Source of the DNA: Phenylobacterium sp.
GTDB lineage: Bacteria > Pseudomonadota > Alphaproteobacteria > Caulobacterales > Caulobacteraceae
Assembly (NCBI GenBank): GCA_028291285.1
Contig: JAQGIJ010000533.1
Span: 1-7,296, forward strand
Direction of reading: 5' to 3'
DNA length: 7,296 nt
Shown: positions 1 to 7,031 of the stretch, one piece after another
Layout of the letters: every line of letters starts with the position of its first letter
Position numbering within the stretch: position 1 is the first letter of the stretch
Program-made: the position numbers and the translations under genes
Notes under the pieces: generated by a model
What the model was told of the DNA's origin: nothing
Databases searched by the model: none
The model's input: only the letters and a program-made list of their open reading frames with translations

Positions 1-276
1 GCCGAGGATGACATACTGACTGACCCCACGGCCGGCCTCTTCCACGACCAGGTCCTCGATGAAGCGAGCACGAGCCACGATGGAGGCTCGGAACGGGCTG
101 GTGAAGTGCGGGTCCATGTCCGGACGGCGGCGCCAGCCTTTGTCCGGGGCGACCAGCTGCAGACCGATCTCGTCGTCGAGCACGTGCGGCGCAGGATCGA
201 TCTGAACATGCAGCGCCCGCCACAAGGCGGTTCGCACCGCCGTGCTGTCCGGAGCCGCTTTTTCCTCATCAGGCAT
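1..276 (-). CDS. Class I SAM-dependent methyltransferase, leucine carboxyl methyltransferase (LCM/TIGR00027-like) family; N-terminal part only
   Basis: The gene reads leftward and runs off the window; only the first 92 codons are present. ATG is at 276-274, preceded by a GAGGG ribosome-binding site about 6 bases upstream. The visible protein has a charged start, an S-T-A-V-R-T-A-L-W segment (residues 11-19), the family-typical RARFIEDLV helix (69-77), and QYVILG (87-92). The last element is the beta strand that begins SAM-binding motif I; the following glycine-rich loop lies outside the window. Proteins of this family are putative SAM-dependent O-methyltransferases related to leucine carboxyl methyltransferase and polyketide methyltransferases; the substrate is unknown. 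It lies 142 bases after the SDR gene on the same strand and may share its transcript. The frame stays open upstream to an ATG at 456, but residue 1 as chosen gives the usual N-terminal length and the better ribosome-binding site. The family call rests on recalled resemblance of the 69-92 segment. Confidence 0.8.
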   Translation of the reverse strand, partial: MPDEEKAAPDSTAVRTALWRALHVQIDPAPHVLDDEIGLQLVAPDKGWRRRPDMDPHFTSPFRASIVARARFIEDLVVEEAGRGVSQYVILG

Positions 277-418
277 GGTCACCCTCGCTTGTGCCTGGAG
301 CCTCCATGTGCGCCCGTCGGGGTCACGCACGATCGTCTCGTTGATTCCCCAGCAGGTGTCTTCAACCGGCGTAGAGACCTGGGTTCGCGCCCAGCTGAGA
401 ATGTCACCCTGCCCCCCA

Positions 419-1219
419 TCAACCGGGCTGGTAGCTGCCCGCCAGGTGTCCCCCATCCACCGGGATGATCGCGCCGGTCAGGTAGGCGGCGTAATCCGAC
501 AGCAGCCAGGCCGCGACCTGGGACACGTCCTCCGCCGTGCCGGGCCGGCCCATCGGCGCGAAGGCGCGCATCCGCTCCTCCTGGCCCTTGTAGTAGCCCT
601 CGACGCGCTCGGGCGTCAGGATCAGGCCCGTCGCCAGCATGTTCACCCGGATGTTGGCGTGGCCGTAGGCCGCCGCGGCCGACCGCGTCATGCCGGTGAT
701 CGCCGACTGCGAGGAGCTGGGCGCCGGAACCCGGCTGGGCGCGCGCTCGGAGACCACCGAACCATTGTTGACGATCGAGCCCTTGCCGGCCGCGAGCATG
801 TGCGGGATCTCGTGCTTCATCGACAGGAACGTGCCGTCGATCTTCACCGCGTGGACCGCCTTCCACTCGGCGAAGCTGATGTCGGCCAGGCCGCCGTGCT
901 CGGACGGATCGCGGCCGGCGTTGTTGAAGGCGCCGTCGAGGCGGCCGAACCGCCTGACGACCGCGCCGACGAAATCGCTGACGCTCTGTTCGTCGGTGAC
1001 GTCGAGCTCGAGGCCGAGCGCCTCGCCGCCGCCTTGGTTGATCTCCCCGGCGTGCTGCGCCACCAGCTCACCGCGGCGGGCGCCCAGGGCGACCTTGGCG
1101 CCGGCGCGTGCGAAGCCGTAGGCCGCGACCCGGCCGATCCCCTGGCTCGCCCCGGTGATCAGGATGACCTTGTCGGCCAGCAGGCCGTCCGGCACGAACG
1201 GCGGGTAGTCCTTCAGCAT
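419..1219 (-). CDS. SDR-family (short-chain dehydrogenase/reductase) protein with a degenerate catalytic tetrad
   Basis: This is a 266-residue protein of normal classical-SDR length. The ATG at 1219-1217 has an AGAGAGGA ribosome-binding site just upstream. The Rossmann fold is clear: TGASQGIG at 22-29 (dinucleotide loop), ARRGE at 47-51 (basic residues that in this family often favour NADP), LDV at 72-74, NNAG at 99-102, and a C-terminal GAIIPVDGG at 249-257. The active site is abnormal. By ungapped alignment to the usual pattern (IVN..S, then YxxxK 13 residues after the serine), Ser154 is kept, the Tyr position is Pro167 and the Lys position is Gln171. The usual active-site Asn in the VNxxG motif is Lys126. 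Classical SDRs need Tyr and Lys for hydride-transfer chemistry, so ordinary oxidoreductase activity is doubtful. It may bind NAD(P)(H) or a ligand without turnover, or use other residues. It lies 60 bases downstream of the SMP-30-like gene, probably in one operon. Family certain, function open. Confidence 0.93.
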   Translation of the reverse strand: MLKDYPPFVPDGLLADKVILITGASQGIGRVAAYGFARAGAKVALGARRGELVAQHAGEINQGGGEALGLELDVTDEQSVSDFVGAVVRRFGRLDGAFNNAGRDPSEHGGLADISFAEWKAVHAVKIDGTFLSMKHEIPHMLAAGKGSIVNNGSVVSERAPSRVPAPSSSQSAITGMTRSAAAAYGHANIRVNMLATGLILTPERVEGYYKGQEERMRAFAPMGRPGTAEDVSQVAAWLLSDYAAYLTGAIIPVDGGHLAGSYQPG

Positions 1220-1279
1220 GGCGGTTCCTCTCTAGGTGTGGTGTGCGCCCGCTCGTCGCGCAGCGTGCGGATCCGAGCG

Positions 1280-3190
1280 TCATGTCCGCCGCGCCGGAAC
1301 CGGCGCCCCCGGGATCAGCACCGGGATAGCGTGCAGCGACATCCAGGTGACGAAGAAGAGCGTCTTCCCGTCACGCCCGCCGAACGCCAGGTTGTTGGTC
1401 TGGGTCGCCCCGTGGCGGATGCGGCCGAGCGGCTTGCCGGTCGGATCGATGATCCACAGGCCGCCCGCGCCGCCGCAATAGACGTTGCCGGCCTGGTCCA
1501 CCTTCATCCCGTCGGGCTTGCCCTCGCCCTCCCCCGCCAGGCGGCAGAACACCCGGGCCGAGGCCGCGTCGACCGAGCCGTCCGGCCGCACGTCATAGGC
1601 GCGGATATGCGGCCCGTGGCCGGCGTCGACGCCATAGCTGTCGTTGACGTAGAGCACCGTCTCGTCCGGCGAGAACGCCAGCCCGTTCGGCACCCGGTAG
1701 TCCCGCGCGACGAGATTCACGGTCTCGAGGTCCGGGGTCACATGGAAGACCGCGGGGTGGCCGATCTCCGTCGTCTCGCCGGCCCCGAAATCCCACCAGG
1801 GGTCGGTGAAGTAGATGGAGCCATCCGAGCGGACCACCACGTCGTTCGGGTGGTTGAGCCGCTTGCCCCGCCAGTTGTCGACCAGGGTGGTGACCGAGCC
1901 GTCGCGCTCGCGCCGGCTGATGCGCCGGCCGGAATGCTCGCACTGGACGATGCGGCCCTGGAGATCGAGCGTCGCGCCATTGGTGTGGCCGGTCGGCTTG
2001 TGGGCGATCGACAAGCGTCCGTCCGGGGTCCAGCGCATGCGGCGGCTGTTGCCGATGTCGCTGAAGAACAGGCAGTCCTCCTCCGCGCTCCAGATCACCC
2101 CCTCGAGCGAGCGGGAATAGAGCTCGTCCGGCCCGCCGCCGAGGTCCTCGAAGAAACCTCCGCTCGCCAGGTTGGCGATGGCCGCGTCGGGATCGAGCAC
2201 CCGGTCGAGGGCCGGGTCCCAGCGCTCGATGGCCTGCTGCAGCTTCGGGCGGCGGCGCGCCGCGAGCCTGACCGGCGATGTCACGGGCGCAGCCGGGGCC
2301 CGGGTGAGGGTCGCGATCCACCCCACTCCGACCGGCGTGGTGAGGTAAAGCCTGCGCCCGTCGGCTCCGCCGAACGCCAGGTTGGTGACGCGCGAAGCGG
2401 CCAGCGGCGCCAGCAGCCGGGCCTCGCCGTCCGGGGCCACCGCCCACAGCCCGCCCGGGCCGCCGCAGAAGATCACCCCGCGCTCGTCGACGCAGAGCCC
2501 GTGGGGAGCGCCCTCGCCGTCTCCGCTGAGGGTGGCGAGCCTGCGCGGCGGGCCCGGCTCTGCGTCCGGCCCCAGATCGATCGCGACCAGCCGGCGGCTC
2601 GCCGGCTCGCTGACGTAGAGCCGCCGCCCGTCGGGCGCGAGCGCCAGGCCGCGGGGCTCGGCGAGCCCGGTTTCGATCCGCTCCAGCGGGCCGCCGTTCG
2701 CCGGGCGGCGGTAGAGGCCAGACGCCGGGACCGCGTCTGGGTCGGGCGGCGGAAAGGCGGCGCGGACATCGGTGAAATAGATCGCACCGTCGGGAGCGAC
2801 GAGGACCTCGTGCGGCGTATTGAGACGCCGTCCCTCGAAGCGGTCGGCCAGGACCTCCCGCGCGCCGTCCGGCGCGATCCGGCTGACCCGCCGCCCGGCC
2901 CACTCGCCGGCGATGAAGCCACCGTCGGAGTCGCGGCCCGTCACCACCGCCCCGCCGGTGTCCTCGTGCAGGATCAGGATCTCGCCGGCCGACGTCCAGA
3001 GCAGCCGCCGCGCATGGGCGATGTCGCAGAATGCCAGGGCGTCGAGCTCGGCGACCCAGAGGGGTCCGTCCAGCCCCCGCCCCCAGCCCGCCGTGTCGCC
3101 GCCGCCGATGTCGGCTCCGCCCGGCATGGCTTCGAACGTCGCGTCCTGGGCGATCAGTCCGGACAAGGCTTGCGCGCTCACGCCTTGCAT
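1280..3190 (-). CDS. Double-domain SMP-30/gluconolactonase-like beta-propeller protein
   Basis: This is a 636-residue protein, about twice the usual 290-330 residues of the family. The start is ATG at 3190-3188, preceded by a strong GGGAGGAG ribosome-binding site; the frame is open further upstream, but that extension crosses the riboswitch and is not protein-like. It contains two SMP-30/gluconolactonase/LRE-like propellers in tandem, about 15-295 and 340-625, joined by a linker at about 296-339. Matching landmarks are LDGPLW (40-45) and LEGVIW (362-367), DGAIYFTD (134-141) and DGSIYFTD (456-463), and GGLWA (246-250) and GGLWI (576-580). In the C-terminal copy the expected metal ligands are present: Glu363, Asn502 (in PNG), Asp560 (in PDG). 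The N-terminal copy has Asp41, Arg180 and His230 instead, so it is probably not a metal lactonase. There is no signal peptide, so it is likely cytoplasmic. The plausible reaction is hydrolysis of a sugar or other lactone by the second domain; the substrate is unknown. It heads the leftward cluster. Confidence 0.92.
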   Translation of the reverse strand: MQGVSAQALSGLIAQDATFEAMPGGADIGGGDTAGWGRGLDGPLWVAELDALAFCDIAHARRLLWTSAGEILILHEDTGGAVVTGRDSDGGFIAGEWAGRRVSRIAPDGAREVLADRFEGRRLNTPHEVLVAPDGAIYFTDVRAAFPPPDPDAVPASGLYRRPANGGPLERIETGLAEPRGLALAPDGRRLYVSEPASRRLVAIDLGPDAEPGPPRRLATLSGDGEGAPHGLCVDERGVIFCGGPGGLWAVAPDGEARLLAPLAASRVTNLAFGGADGRRLYLTTPVGVGWIATLTRAPAAPVTSPVRLAARRRPKLQQAIERWDPALDRVLDPDAAIANLASGGFFEDLGGGPDELYSRSLEGVIWSAEEDCLFFSDIGNSRRMRWTPDGRLSIAHKPTGHTNGATLDLQGRIVQCEHSGRRISRRERDGSVTTLVDNWRGKRLNHPNDVVVRSDGSIYFTDPWWDFGAGETTEIGHPAVFHVTPDLETVNLVARDYRVPNGLAFSPDETVLYVNDSYGVDAGHGPHIRAYDVRPDGSVDAASARVFCRLAGEGEGKPDGMKVDQAGNVYCGGAGGLWIIDPTGKPLGRIRHGATQTNNLAFGGRDGKTLFFVTWMSLHAIPVLIPGAPVPARRT

Positions 3191-3283
3191 CCCGTCGCTC
3201 CTCCCGGTTGGCTGCGGGTCGTTCGCCCGTCCTTGGCCCACTAGCAGGTATAGCGGCGCCCACCGCGTCCCGCCGGGCCTTAT

Positions 3284-3313
3284 TTGACGGGCGCCCCCGC
3301 AGCACCCTATAGC
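3284..3313 (+). promoter_or_regulatory. Sigma70-like promoter for the cobalamin riboswitch/btuB transcript
   Basis: TTGACG at 3284-3289 matches five of six bases of the -35 consensus. TATAGC at 3308-3313 follows at an 18-base spacing and matches four of six bases of the -10 consensus. Transcription would start near 3320, directly before the first conserved riboswitch bases, which supports the call. No experimental start site is available. Confidence 0.6.
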
Positions 3314-3321
3314 CCCGCTCA

Positions 3322-3485
3322 CGCAACGGGTTCCCCGCAAGGGGATCAAAAGGGAACCGGGTGAAGACCCCGGGCTGCCCCCGCAACTGTGAGCGGCGAG
3401 CGCGATCTCCACGAAGCCACTGGGCCCTCGGGCCTGGGAAGGCGGAGATCGGGCGTCTGAGCCGTGAGCCAGGAGACCTGCCCGT
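3322..3485 (+). ncRNA. Cobalamin (vitamin B12) riboswitch
   Basis: This cis-acting aptamer binds adenosylcobalamin or a related corrinoid and represses the downstream importer gene. The conserved parts occur in order. GGTTCCC (3329-3335) pairs with GGGAACC (3352-3358), followed directly by GGTGAAG. Then come the invariant GCTGCCCCCGCAACTGT (3374-3390), CCACTGG (3417-3423) with TGGGAAGGCG (3435-3444), and the B12 box GAGCCAGGAGACCTGCC (3466-3482). The element ends about 135 bases before the btuB start codon, so the expression platform lies in that spacer. Outer edges are approximate. The aptamer class is unmistakable; the exact corrinoid preference cannot be read from sequence by eye. Confidence 0.97.
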
Positions 3486-3586
3486 AGCGGTCGTCTTTCG
3501 CGAGGTCGGGGTCGGCTTGGCGAACGGGAGATCACCCGGTTGGCGACGAAGCATCGACCGCGCGACGCGGGTCGGGCTCGCGCCCT

Positions 3587-3615
3587 GCCCCTTCGGCGGT
3601 CTTCGTCATAGGGGC
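3587..3615 (+). promoter_or_regulatory. Possible RBS-sequestering hairpin (riboswitch expression platform) with the btuB Shine-Dalgarno
   Basis: The btuB ribosome-binding site is AGGGG at 3610-3614, five bases before the ATG at 3620. GCCCCT at 3587-3592 is exactly complementary to AGGGGC at 3610-3615, giving a 6-base-pair stem with a 17-base loop that buries the whole ribosome-binding site. There is no hairpin with a U-run in the spacer, so translational rather than transcriptional control is the simpler reading. A small alternative hairpin, ATAG-GGG-CTAT (3608-3618), covers the same site. The pairing is seen in the sequence; its coupling to cobalamin binding is inferred. Confidence 0.5.
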
Positions 3616-3619
3616 TATC

Positions 3620-5563
3620 ATGTCGAACGCACTCTTCCTCACCGCCGCCGGCGCGCTCGCGCTTGCGGGGGCCGCCCAGGCCAGGGACGCCGGACCTATT
3701 CCGCTGGACGAGGTCGTGGTCACGGCCAACCGCTCGCCCGAGCGGGCGGACCACGTGGGCCAGCAGATCACCGTCCTGCAGGCCGCCGACCTCCGGGCGG
3801 CGCAGACCCCGGTGCTCACCGACATCCTGGCGCGCACGCCGGGCGTCAGCTTCTCGCGCAACGGCCCGGTGGGCTCCGTCACCCAGGTCTACATCCGCGG
3901 CGCCGAGCCCGGCCAGAGCGTGGTGCTGATCGACGGGGTGAAGCTCAACAATCCCGCCGCGCCGGACACCGCCTACAACTTCGGCAACCTGCTGGTGGGC
4001 GACGTCAGCCGCGTGGAGATCCTGCGCGGGCCGCAGTCGGTGCTCTGGGGCAGCCAGGCGATCGGCGGAGTGATCGACCTGATCACCGCCGAGCCCTCAC
4101 AGCCGTTCGAGAGCGACGTGACCGTCGAAGGCGGCTCCCACGACTGGGGCATGGGCCGCGCGGGCGTCGGGGGCAAGTCCGACCGGGTCAGCTGGCGCGC
4201 GAGCGCGGCCTATCTGACGACCTCCGGCATCTCGGCCTTCGACAAGGGGCGCGAGGCCGACGGCTACCGCAATGTCGGCGCAAGCGGCCGCACCGAGGTG
4301 AAGCTGACCGACCAGCTCTCGCTCGACCTGCGCGCGGTCTATTCCCGCGGCCGGGTGGAATTCGACGGCTTCCCACCGCCCAACTTCGCCTTCGCCGACA
4401 CCCATGAGTTCGGGATCACCAGCGACCTGGTGGGCTACGCCGGCCTGAAGCTCGACCTGCTGGACGGGCGGCTGAAGAACCGCCTGGCGGTGGCCTACAC
4501 CCGCACCGACCTGAAGAACTTCAACCCCGACCAGGCGCTGACCGACGTCACCTTCTCCTCTCTCGGCCGCAACCGGCGGCTGGAATACCAGGGGACCTTC
4601 GCCGTCACCGACGCCTGGACCGCGGTCTTCGGCGCGGAGAGCGAGCGCTCCTCGATGCGCAGCGCCTCGCCTTCGGAATTCGACCCGACGCCGGCGGCGC
4701 TTCGTCGGCGCGCCCGGCTGGACAGCGTCTACGCCCAGGTGCGCGGCGAGGTGGCTCCGGGGCTGACGCTCAGCGGCGGCCTGCGGCACGACCACCACAG
4801 CGAGTTCGGCGACCATACGGTGGGCCAGGCCTCGCTGGCCTGGCGGCCCGGCGACGGGAACACCGTCCTGCGCGCCAGCTGGGGCCAGGGCTTCAAGGCG
4901 CCCAGCCTCTATCAGCTGGGCAGCGACTTCGGGAACGCCGACCTGCGGCCCGAGAGCTCCACCGGCTGGGACGCGGGCGTCGAACAGCGCCTGCTCGGTG
5001 GGCGGGTGCTGGCCTCGGCCGCCTGGTTCGAGCGGCGGACCAAGGACCAAATCGACTTCTTCACCTGCATCTTCGGAAGCGCCGATCCGCTCTGTGTCGG
5101 CGCAAACGGCCTGCCGCGCTTCGGCTACTACGCCAACATCGCCCGCACCAGGACGCGCGGCGTGGAGCTCGCCGCCCGGGCCGAGCTGACCGGGGCGCTG
5201 GCGCTCGACGCCAACTACACTTGGCTGGACGCGAAGAACGACGCGGCCGGCAGCGCCGACTTCGGCAATCGGCTCGCCCGCCGGCCGGAGCACGAGGCCA
5301 ACGCGGATCTGACCTACCGCTGGGCCAACGCGCTCTCCACGGCGGTGGCGGTGCGCTACGCCGGCGCCCGGTTCGACGACGGCGCCAATCGCGTGCGGCT
5401 GAAGGGCTACACGCTGTGGGATCTCCGCGCGTCCTACCCGGTCTGGGCCAAGGTCGAGGTCTACGCCCGCGTCGAGAACCTGTTCGATAAGCGCTACGAG
5501 ACCATCGCCGGCTACGGCCAGCTCGGCCGCACCGCCTACGCCGGCGTGCGGGCCCGGTTCTAG
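3620..5563 (+). CDS. btuB: TonB-dependent outer-membrane vitamin B12 receptor, BtuB type
   Basis: This 647-residue protein takes up cobalamin across the outer membrane using TonB-ExbB-ExbD energy. The N terminus is a signal peptide with a hydrophobic core at about 4-18 and a likely cut after AQA (19-21). A TonB box follows at DEVVVTA (30-36). The plug domain spans about 40-157 with VYIRG (90-94), VVLIDGVKLN (101-110) and VEILRGPQSVLWG (132-144). The rest is a 22-strand-type barrel with the hallmark ENLFDKRYE near the end and a C-terminal aromatic residue (Phe647), as needed for outer-membrane assembly. Cys483 and Cys492 sit close together in a likely surface loop and could form a disulfide. 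The BtuB assignment rests on the cobalamin riboswitch directly upstream plus length and plug features (E. coli BtuB is about 614 residues). No btuCDF or cobalamin biosynthesis gene is in the window. Another TonB receptor for a corrinoid is the main alternative. Confidence 0.93.
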   Translation: MSNALFLTAAGALALAGAAQARDAGPIPLDEVVVTANRSPERADHVGQQITVLQAADLRAAQTPVLTDILARTPGVSFSRNGPVGSVTQVYIRGAEPGQSVVLIDGVKLNNPAAPDTAYNFGNLLVGDVSRVEILRGPQSVLWGSQAIGGVIDLITAEPSQPFESDVTVEGGSHDWGMGRAGVGGKSDRVSWRASAAYLTTSGISAFDKGREADGYRNVGASGRTEVKLTDQLSLDLRAVYSRGRVEFDGFPPPNFAFADTHEFGITSDLVGYAGLKLDLLDGRLKNRLAVAYTRTDLKNFNPDQALTDVTFSSLGRNRRLEYQGTFAVTDAWTAVFGAESERSSMRSASPSEFDPTPAALRRRARLDSVYAQVRGEVAPGLTLSGGLRHDHHSEFGDHTVGQASLAWRPGDGNTVLRASWGQGFKAPSLYQLGSDFGNADLRPESSTGWDAGVEQRLLGGRVLASAAWFERRTKDQIDFFTCIFGSADPLCVGANGLPRFGYYANIARTRTRGVELAARAELTGALALDANYTWLDAKNDAAGSADFGNRLARRPEHEANADLTYRWANALSTAVAVRYAGARFDDGANRVRLKGYTLWDLRASYPVWAKVEVYARVENLFDKRYETIAGYGQLGRTAYAGVRARF

Positions 5564-5575
5564 CGGCAGCCCCTG

Positions 5576-5599
5576 CCCCTCCCCGTTCGCGGGGAGGGG
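5576..5599. terminator. Perfect GC hairpin between convergent genes, candidate bidirectional terminator or REP-like element
   Basis: CCCCTCCCCG (5576-5585) and CGGGGAGGGG (5590-5599) form an uninterrupted 10-base-pair stem with a TTCG loop. It lies 12 bases after the btuB stop and directly beyond the stop of the convergent CoA-transferase gene, so it can fold at the 3' end of both transcripts. There is no T-run on either side, so it is not a textbook intrinsic terminator. It could end or protect transcripts, or be one copy of a dispersed intergenic repeat. Confidence 0.6.
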
Positions 5600-5600
5600 A

Positions 5601-6833
5601 TCAGGCGATCGCGCCCTTGTCCTTCAGCGCGATCATCCGGTCCCAATCCACCCCCAGCTCCATCAGCACCAACTCGGTGTGCTCCGAAGCCTCCGGCGCG
5701 CGGGTGTTGGTGATCGGCTCGTGGTTGAACTGCACCGGGCTCGCCACAAGCTTCATTGGCTTGCCGGAGCCGTCGGTCGACTCAACCTCGAAGACCAGGT
5801 CATTGGCCAGGACCTGGGGGTCGGACCCGGCCTCCAGCGGCGTCTGATAGGCCGCCCACTGACCGCGCATCGTCTTCAGCCGCTCGAGCCAGTAGCTGAA
5901 GGGATGCTTGGCGAAGGCTTCGACGATGTAGGCGCTGCAGGCCTCGACGTTCGAGAGCAGCGCCACGTCGGTGGAGAACCGCGGATCGTCCGCCAACTCC
6001 GGCAGGTTGAGGTGCTCGAAGGTGTCGCGGATGTACGGCCCGGGCTGCAGGACCGTCAGGTTGATGTGGCGGCCGTCCGCGGTCTTGTAGACCCCGGTGA
6101 ACGGGTTGGCGCCGCCGCTGCCGGATTTCGGCATCAGGTTCTTGAATGGCACCTGCTGCTGCTCGAGACAGACGTCGATGCTGCAGGCGGTCGCCCAGAC
6201 GCCCGAGGACAGCAACGAGACGTCGACTTCCATCGCCTCGCCGGTCTTCTCGCGGTGGTACAGCGCCGCTGCGATGCCGCCGGCGATGAACATGCCGCCG
6301 ATGGTGTCGCCATAGGCCGGACCCGGCTGGGTCAGCGGACCGCCGAGCTCGTCCGGCGTAACCAGGGCGGCCGAGCCGCCGCGCGCCCAGTAGGCTGTGG
6401 AATCGAAGCCGCCCTTGTCGCGCTCCGGCCCCTTGTCCCCGTTCGCCGAGCCGCGGACGTAGATGATGTTCGGATTGGCCGCGCGGAGGTGTTCCACGTC
6501 GATCTTCAGCTTCTGCCGCGCGCTCGGCAGATAGTTGGTGAGGAAGACGTCGCACTGCTTGGCGAGGTCGTAGAGCAGCTCCACGGCTACCGGCTGCGAC
6601 AGGTCGAGCCCGACGCTGCGCTTGCCGCGGTTGGGGTGCTGCATGAGCATGTTGCGCTGTTGGTTCACCGCCAGGCGCTGGAGAAACACCAGCCCGCGCT
6701 GGGCGTCGCCGCGGACCGGATGCTCGATCTTGATCACGTCGGCGCCCCAGTCGGAGAGCACCGCGCCGGCGGCCGGCGTGAAGGTGAACTGCGCCACTTC
6801 CAGGACGCGCACGCCCTTCATCACCTGGCTCAT
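5601..6833 (-). CDS. CaiB/BaiF-type (family III) CoA-transferase
   Basis: This 410-residue protein has the normal length for the family (about 380-430). The chosen ATG at 6833-6831 has GGAGGAA about 7 bases upstream and gives the typical opening MKGVRVLEVAQF (5-16); a longer open frame to 6950 adds only Arg/Pro-rich, non-family sequence. Family features in order are the N-terminal Rossmann half with LSDWGADVIKIEHP (26-39), NRGKRSVGLDL (68-78), DVFLTNYLPSA (95-105), GGFDSTAYWARGG (141-153), and YGDTIGGMFIAGGIAAAL (174-191). Asp176 in the last motif aligns with the catalytic aspartate that forms the aspartyl-CoA thioester intermediate in formyl-CoA transferase. Members move CoA between carboxylic acids as interlocked dimers; related racemases exist. 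The substrate cannot be read; neighbours suggest catabolism of an organic acid. It is convergent with btuB and has its own upstream region, so it is probably transcribed separately. Confidence 0.93.
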   Translation of the reverse strand: MSQVMKGVRVLEVAQFTFTPAAGAVLSDWGADVIKIEHPVRGDAQRGLVFLQRLAVNQQRNMLMQHPNRGKRSVGLDLSQPVAVELLYDLAKQCDVFLTNYLPSARQKLKIDVEHLRAANPNIIYVRGSANGDKGPERDKGGFDSTAYWARGGSAALVTPDELGGPLTQPGPAYGDTIGGMFIAGGIAAALYHREKTGEAMEVDVSLLSSGVWATACSIDVCLEQQQVPFKNLMPKSGSGGANPFTGVYKTADGRHINLTVLQPGPYIRDTFEHLNLPELADDPRFSTDVALLSNVEACSAYIVEAFAKHPFSYWLERLKTMRGQWAAYQTPLEAGSDPQVLANDLVFEVESTDGSGKPMKLVASPVQFNHEPITNTRAPEASEHTELVLMELGVDWDRMIALKDKGAIA

Positions 6834-6920
6834 GCCCAAGTTCCTCCATCGGCGGCGCGCGCCGGCGCCGCGTTTTCTGATTCGGACGGGCGGCGGCGCG
6901 TGCCGCCGGCCGACGCTGGG

Positions 6921-6950
6921 ATACAGGGGGGGAACGCAGGCTGGCGTCAA
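6921..6950 (-). promoter_or_regulatory. Weak candidate promoter for the CoA-transferase gene
   Basis: On the minus strand, CTTGACG with its -35 hexamer at 6950-6945 is followed after 18 bases by CTGTAT (6926-6921), a poor -10 match. It would give a leader of roughly 80 bases before the ATG at 6833. The -35 is good and the -10 weak, so this is only a candidate. Confidence 0.3.
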
Positions 6951-7031
6951 GCCGATAACCGCCGGAGCTTCAATTCCTTCTCCGCCGCGGCGGGGAGCGT
7001 GGCAGGCGAGCGCCCCGCGCGAGAACTGGCG

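Noticed and set aside
242..3244. A 1000-codon open frame on the plus strand
   Set aside because: It lies antisense to the SDR and SMP-30 genes, and its translation is Arg/Ala/Asp/Val-rich without any family motif. Long antisense frames are expected opposite GC-rich genes with strong third-position bias.
3247..3275. Minus-strand TATACC (3252-3247) as a -10 for the SMP-30 gene
   Set aside because: No acceptable -35 hexamer is found 16-19 bases upstream, so the promoter of the leftward cluster could not be placed.
3191..3754. Upstream extension of the SMP-30 frame to an ATG near 3754
   Set aside because: It would run antisense through the riboswitch and the btuB start, is low-complexity Arg/Pro/Gly sequence, and the ATG at 3190 has a strong ribosome-binding site at proper spacing.
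3361..4407. A 348-codon plus-strand open frame
   Set aside because: It starts inside the riboswitch and then shadows btuB in another frame; the btuB frame carries the signal peptide, TonB box and plug motifs.
4097..5293. A 398-codon minus-strand open frame
   Set aside because: It is antisense to the btuB barrel, with no domain and a composition typical of a shadow frame.
6834..6950. 39-codon N-terminal extension of the CoA-transferase
   Set aside because: It is Arg/Pro-rich and unlike the family, whereas the ATG at 6833 has GGAGGAA upstream and gives the standard N terminus.
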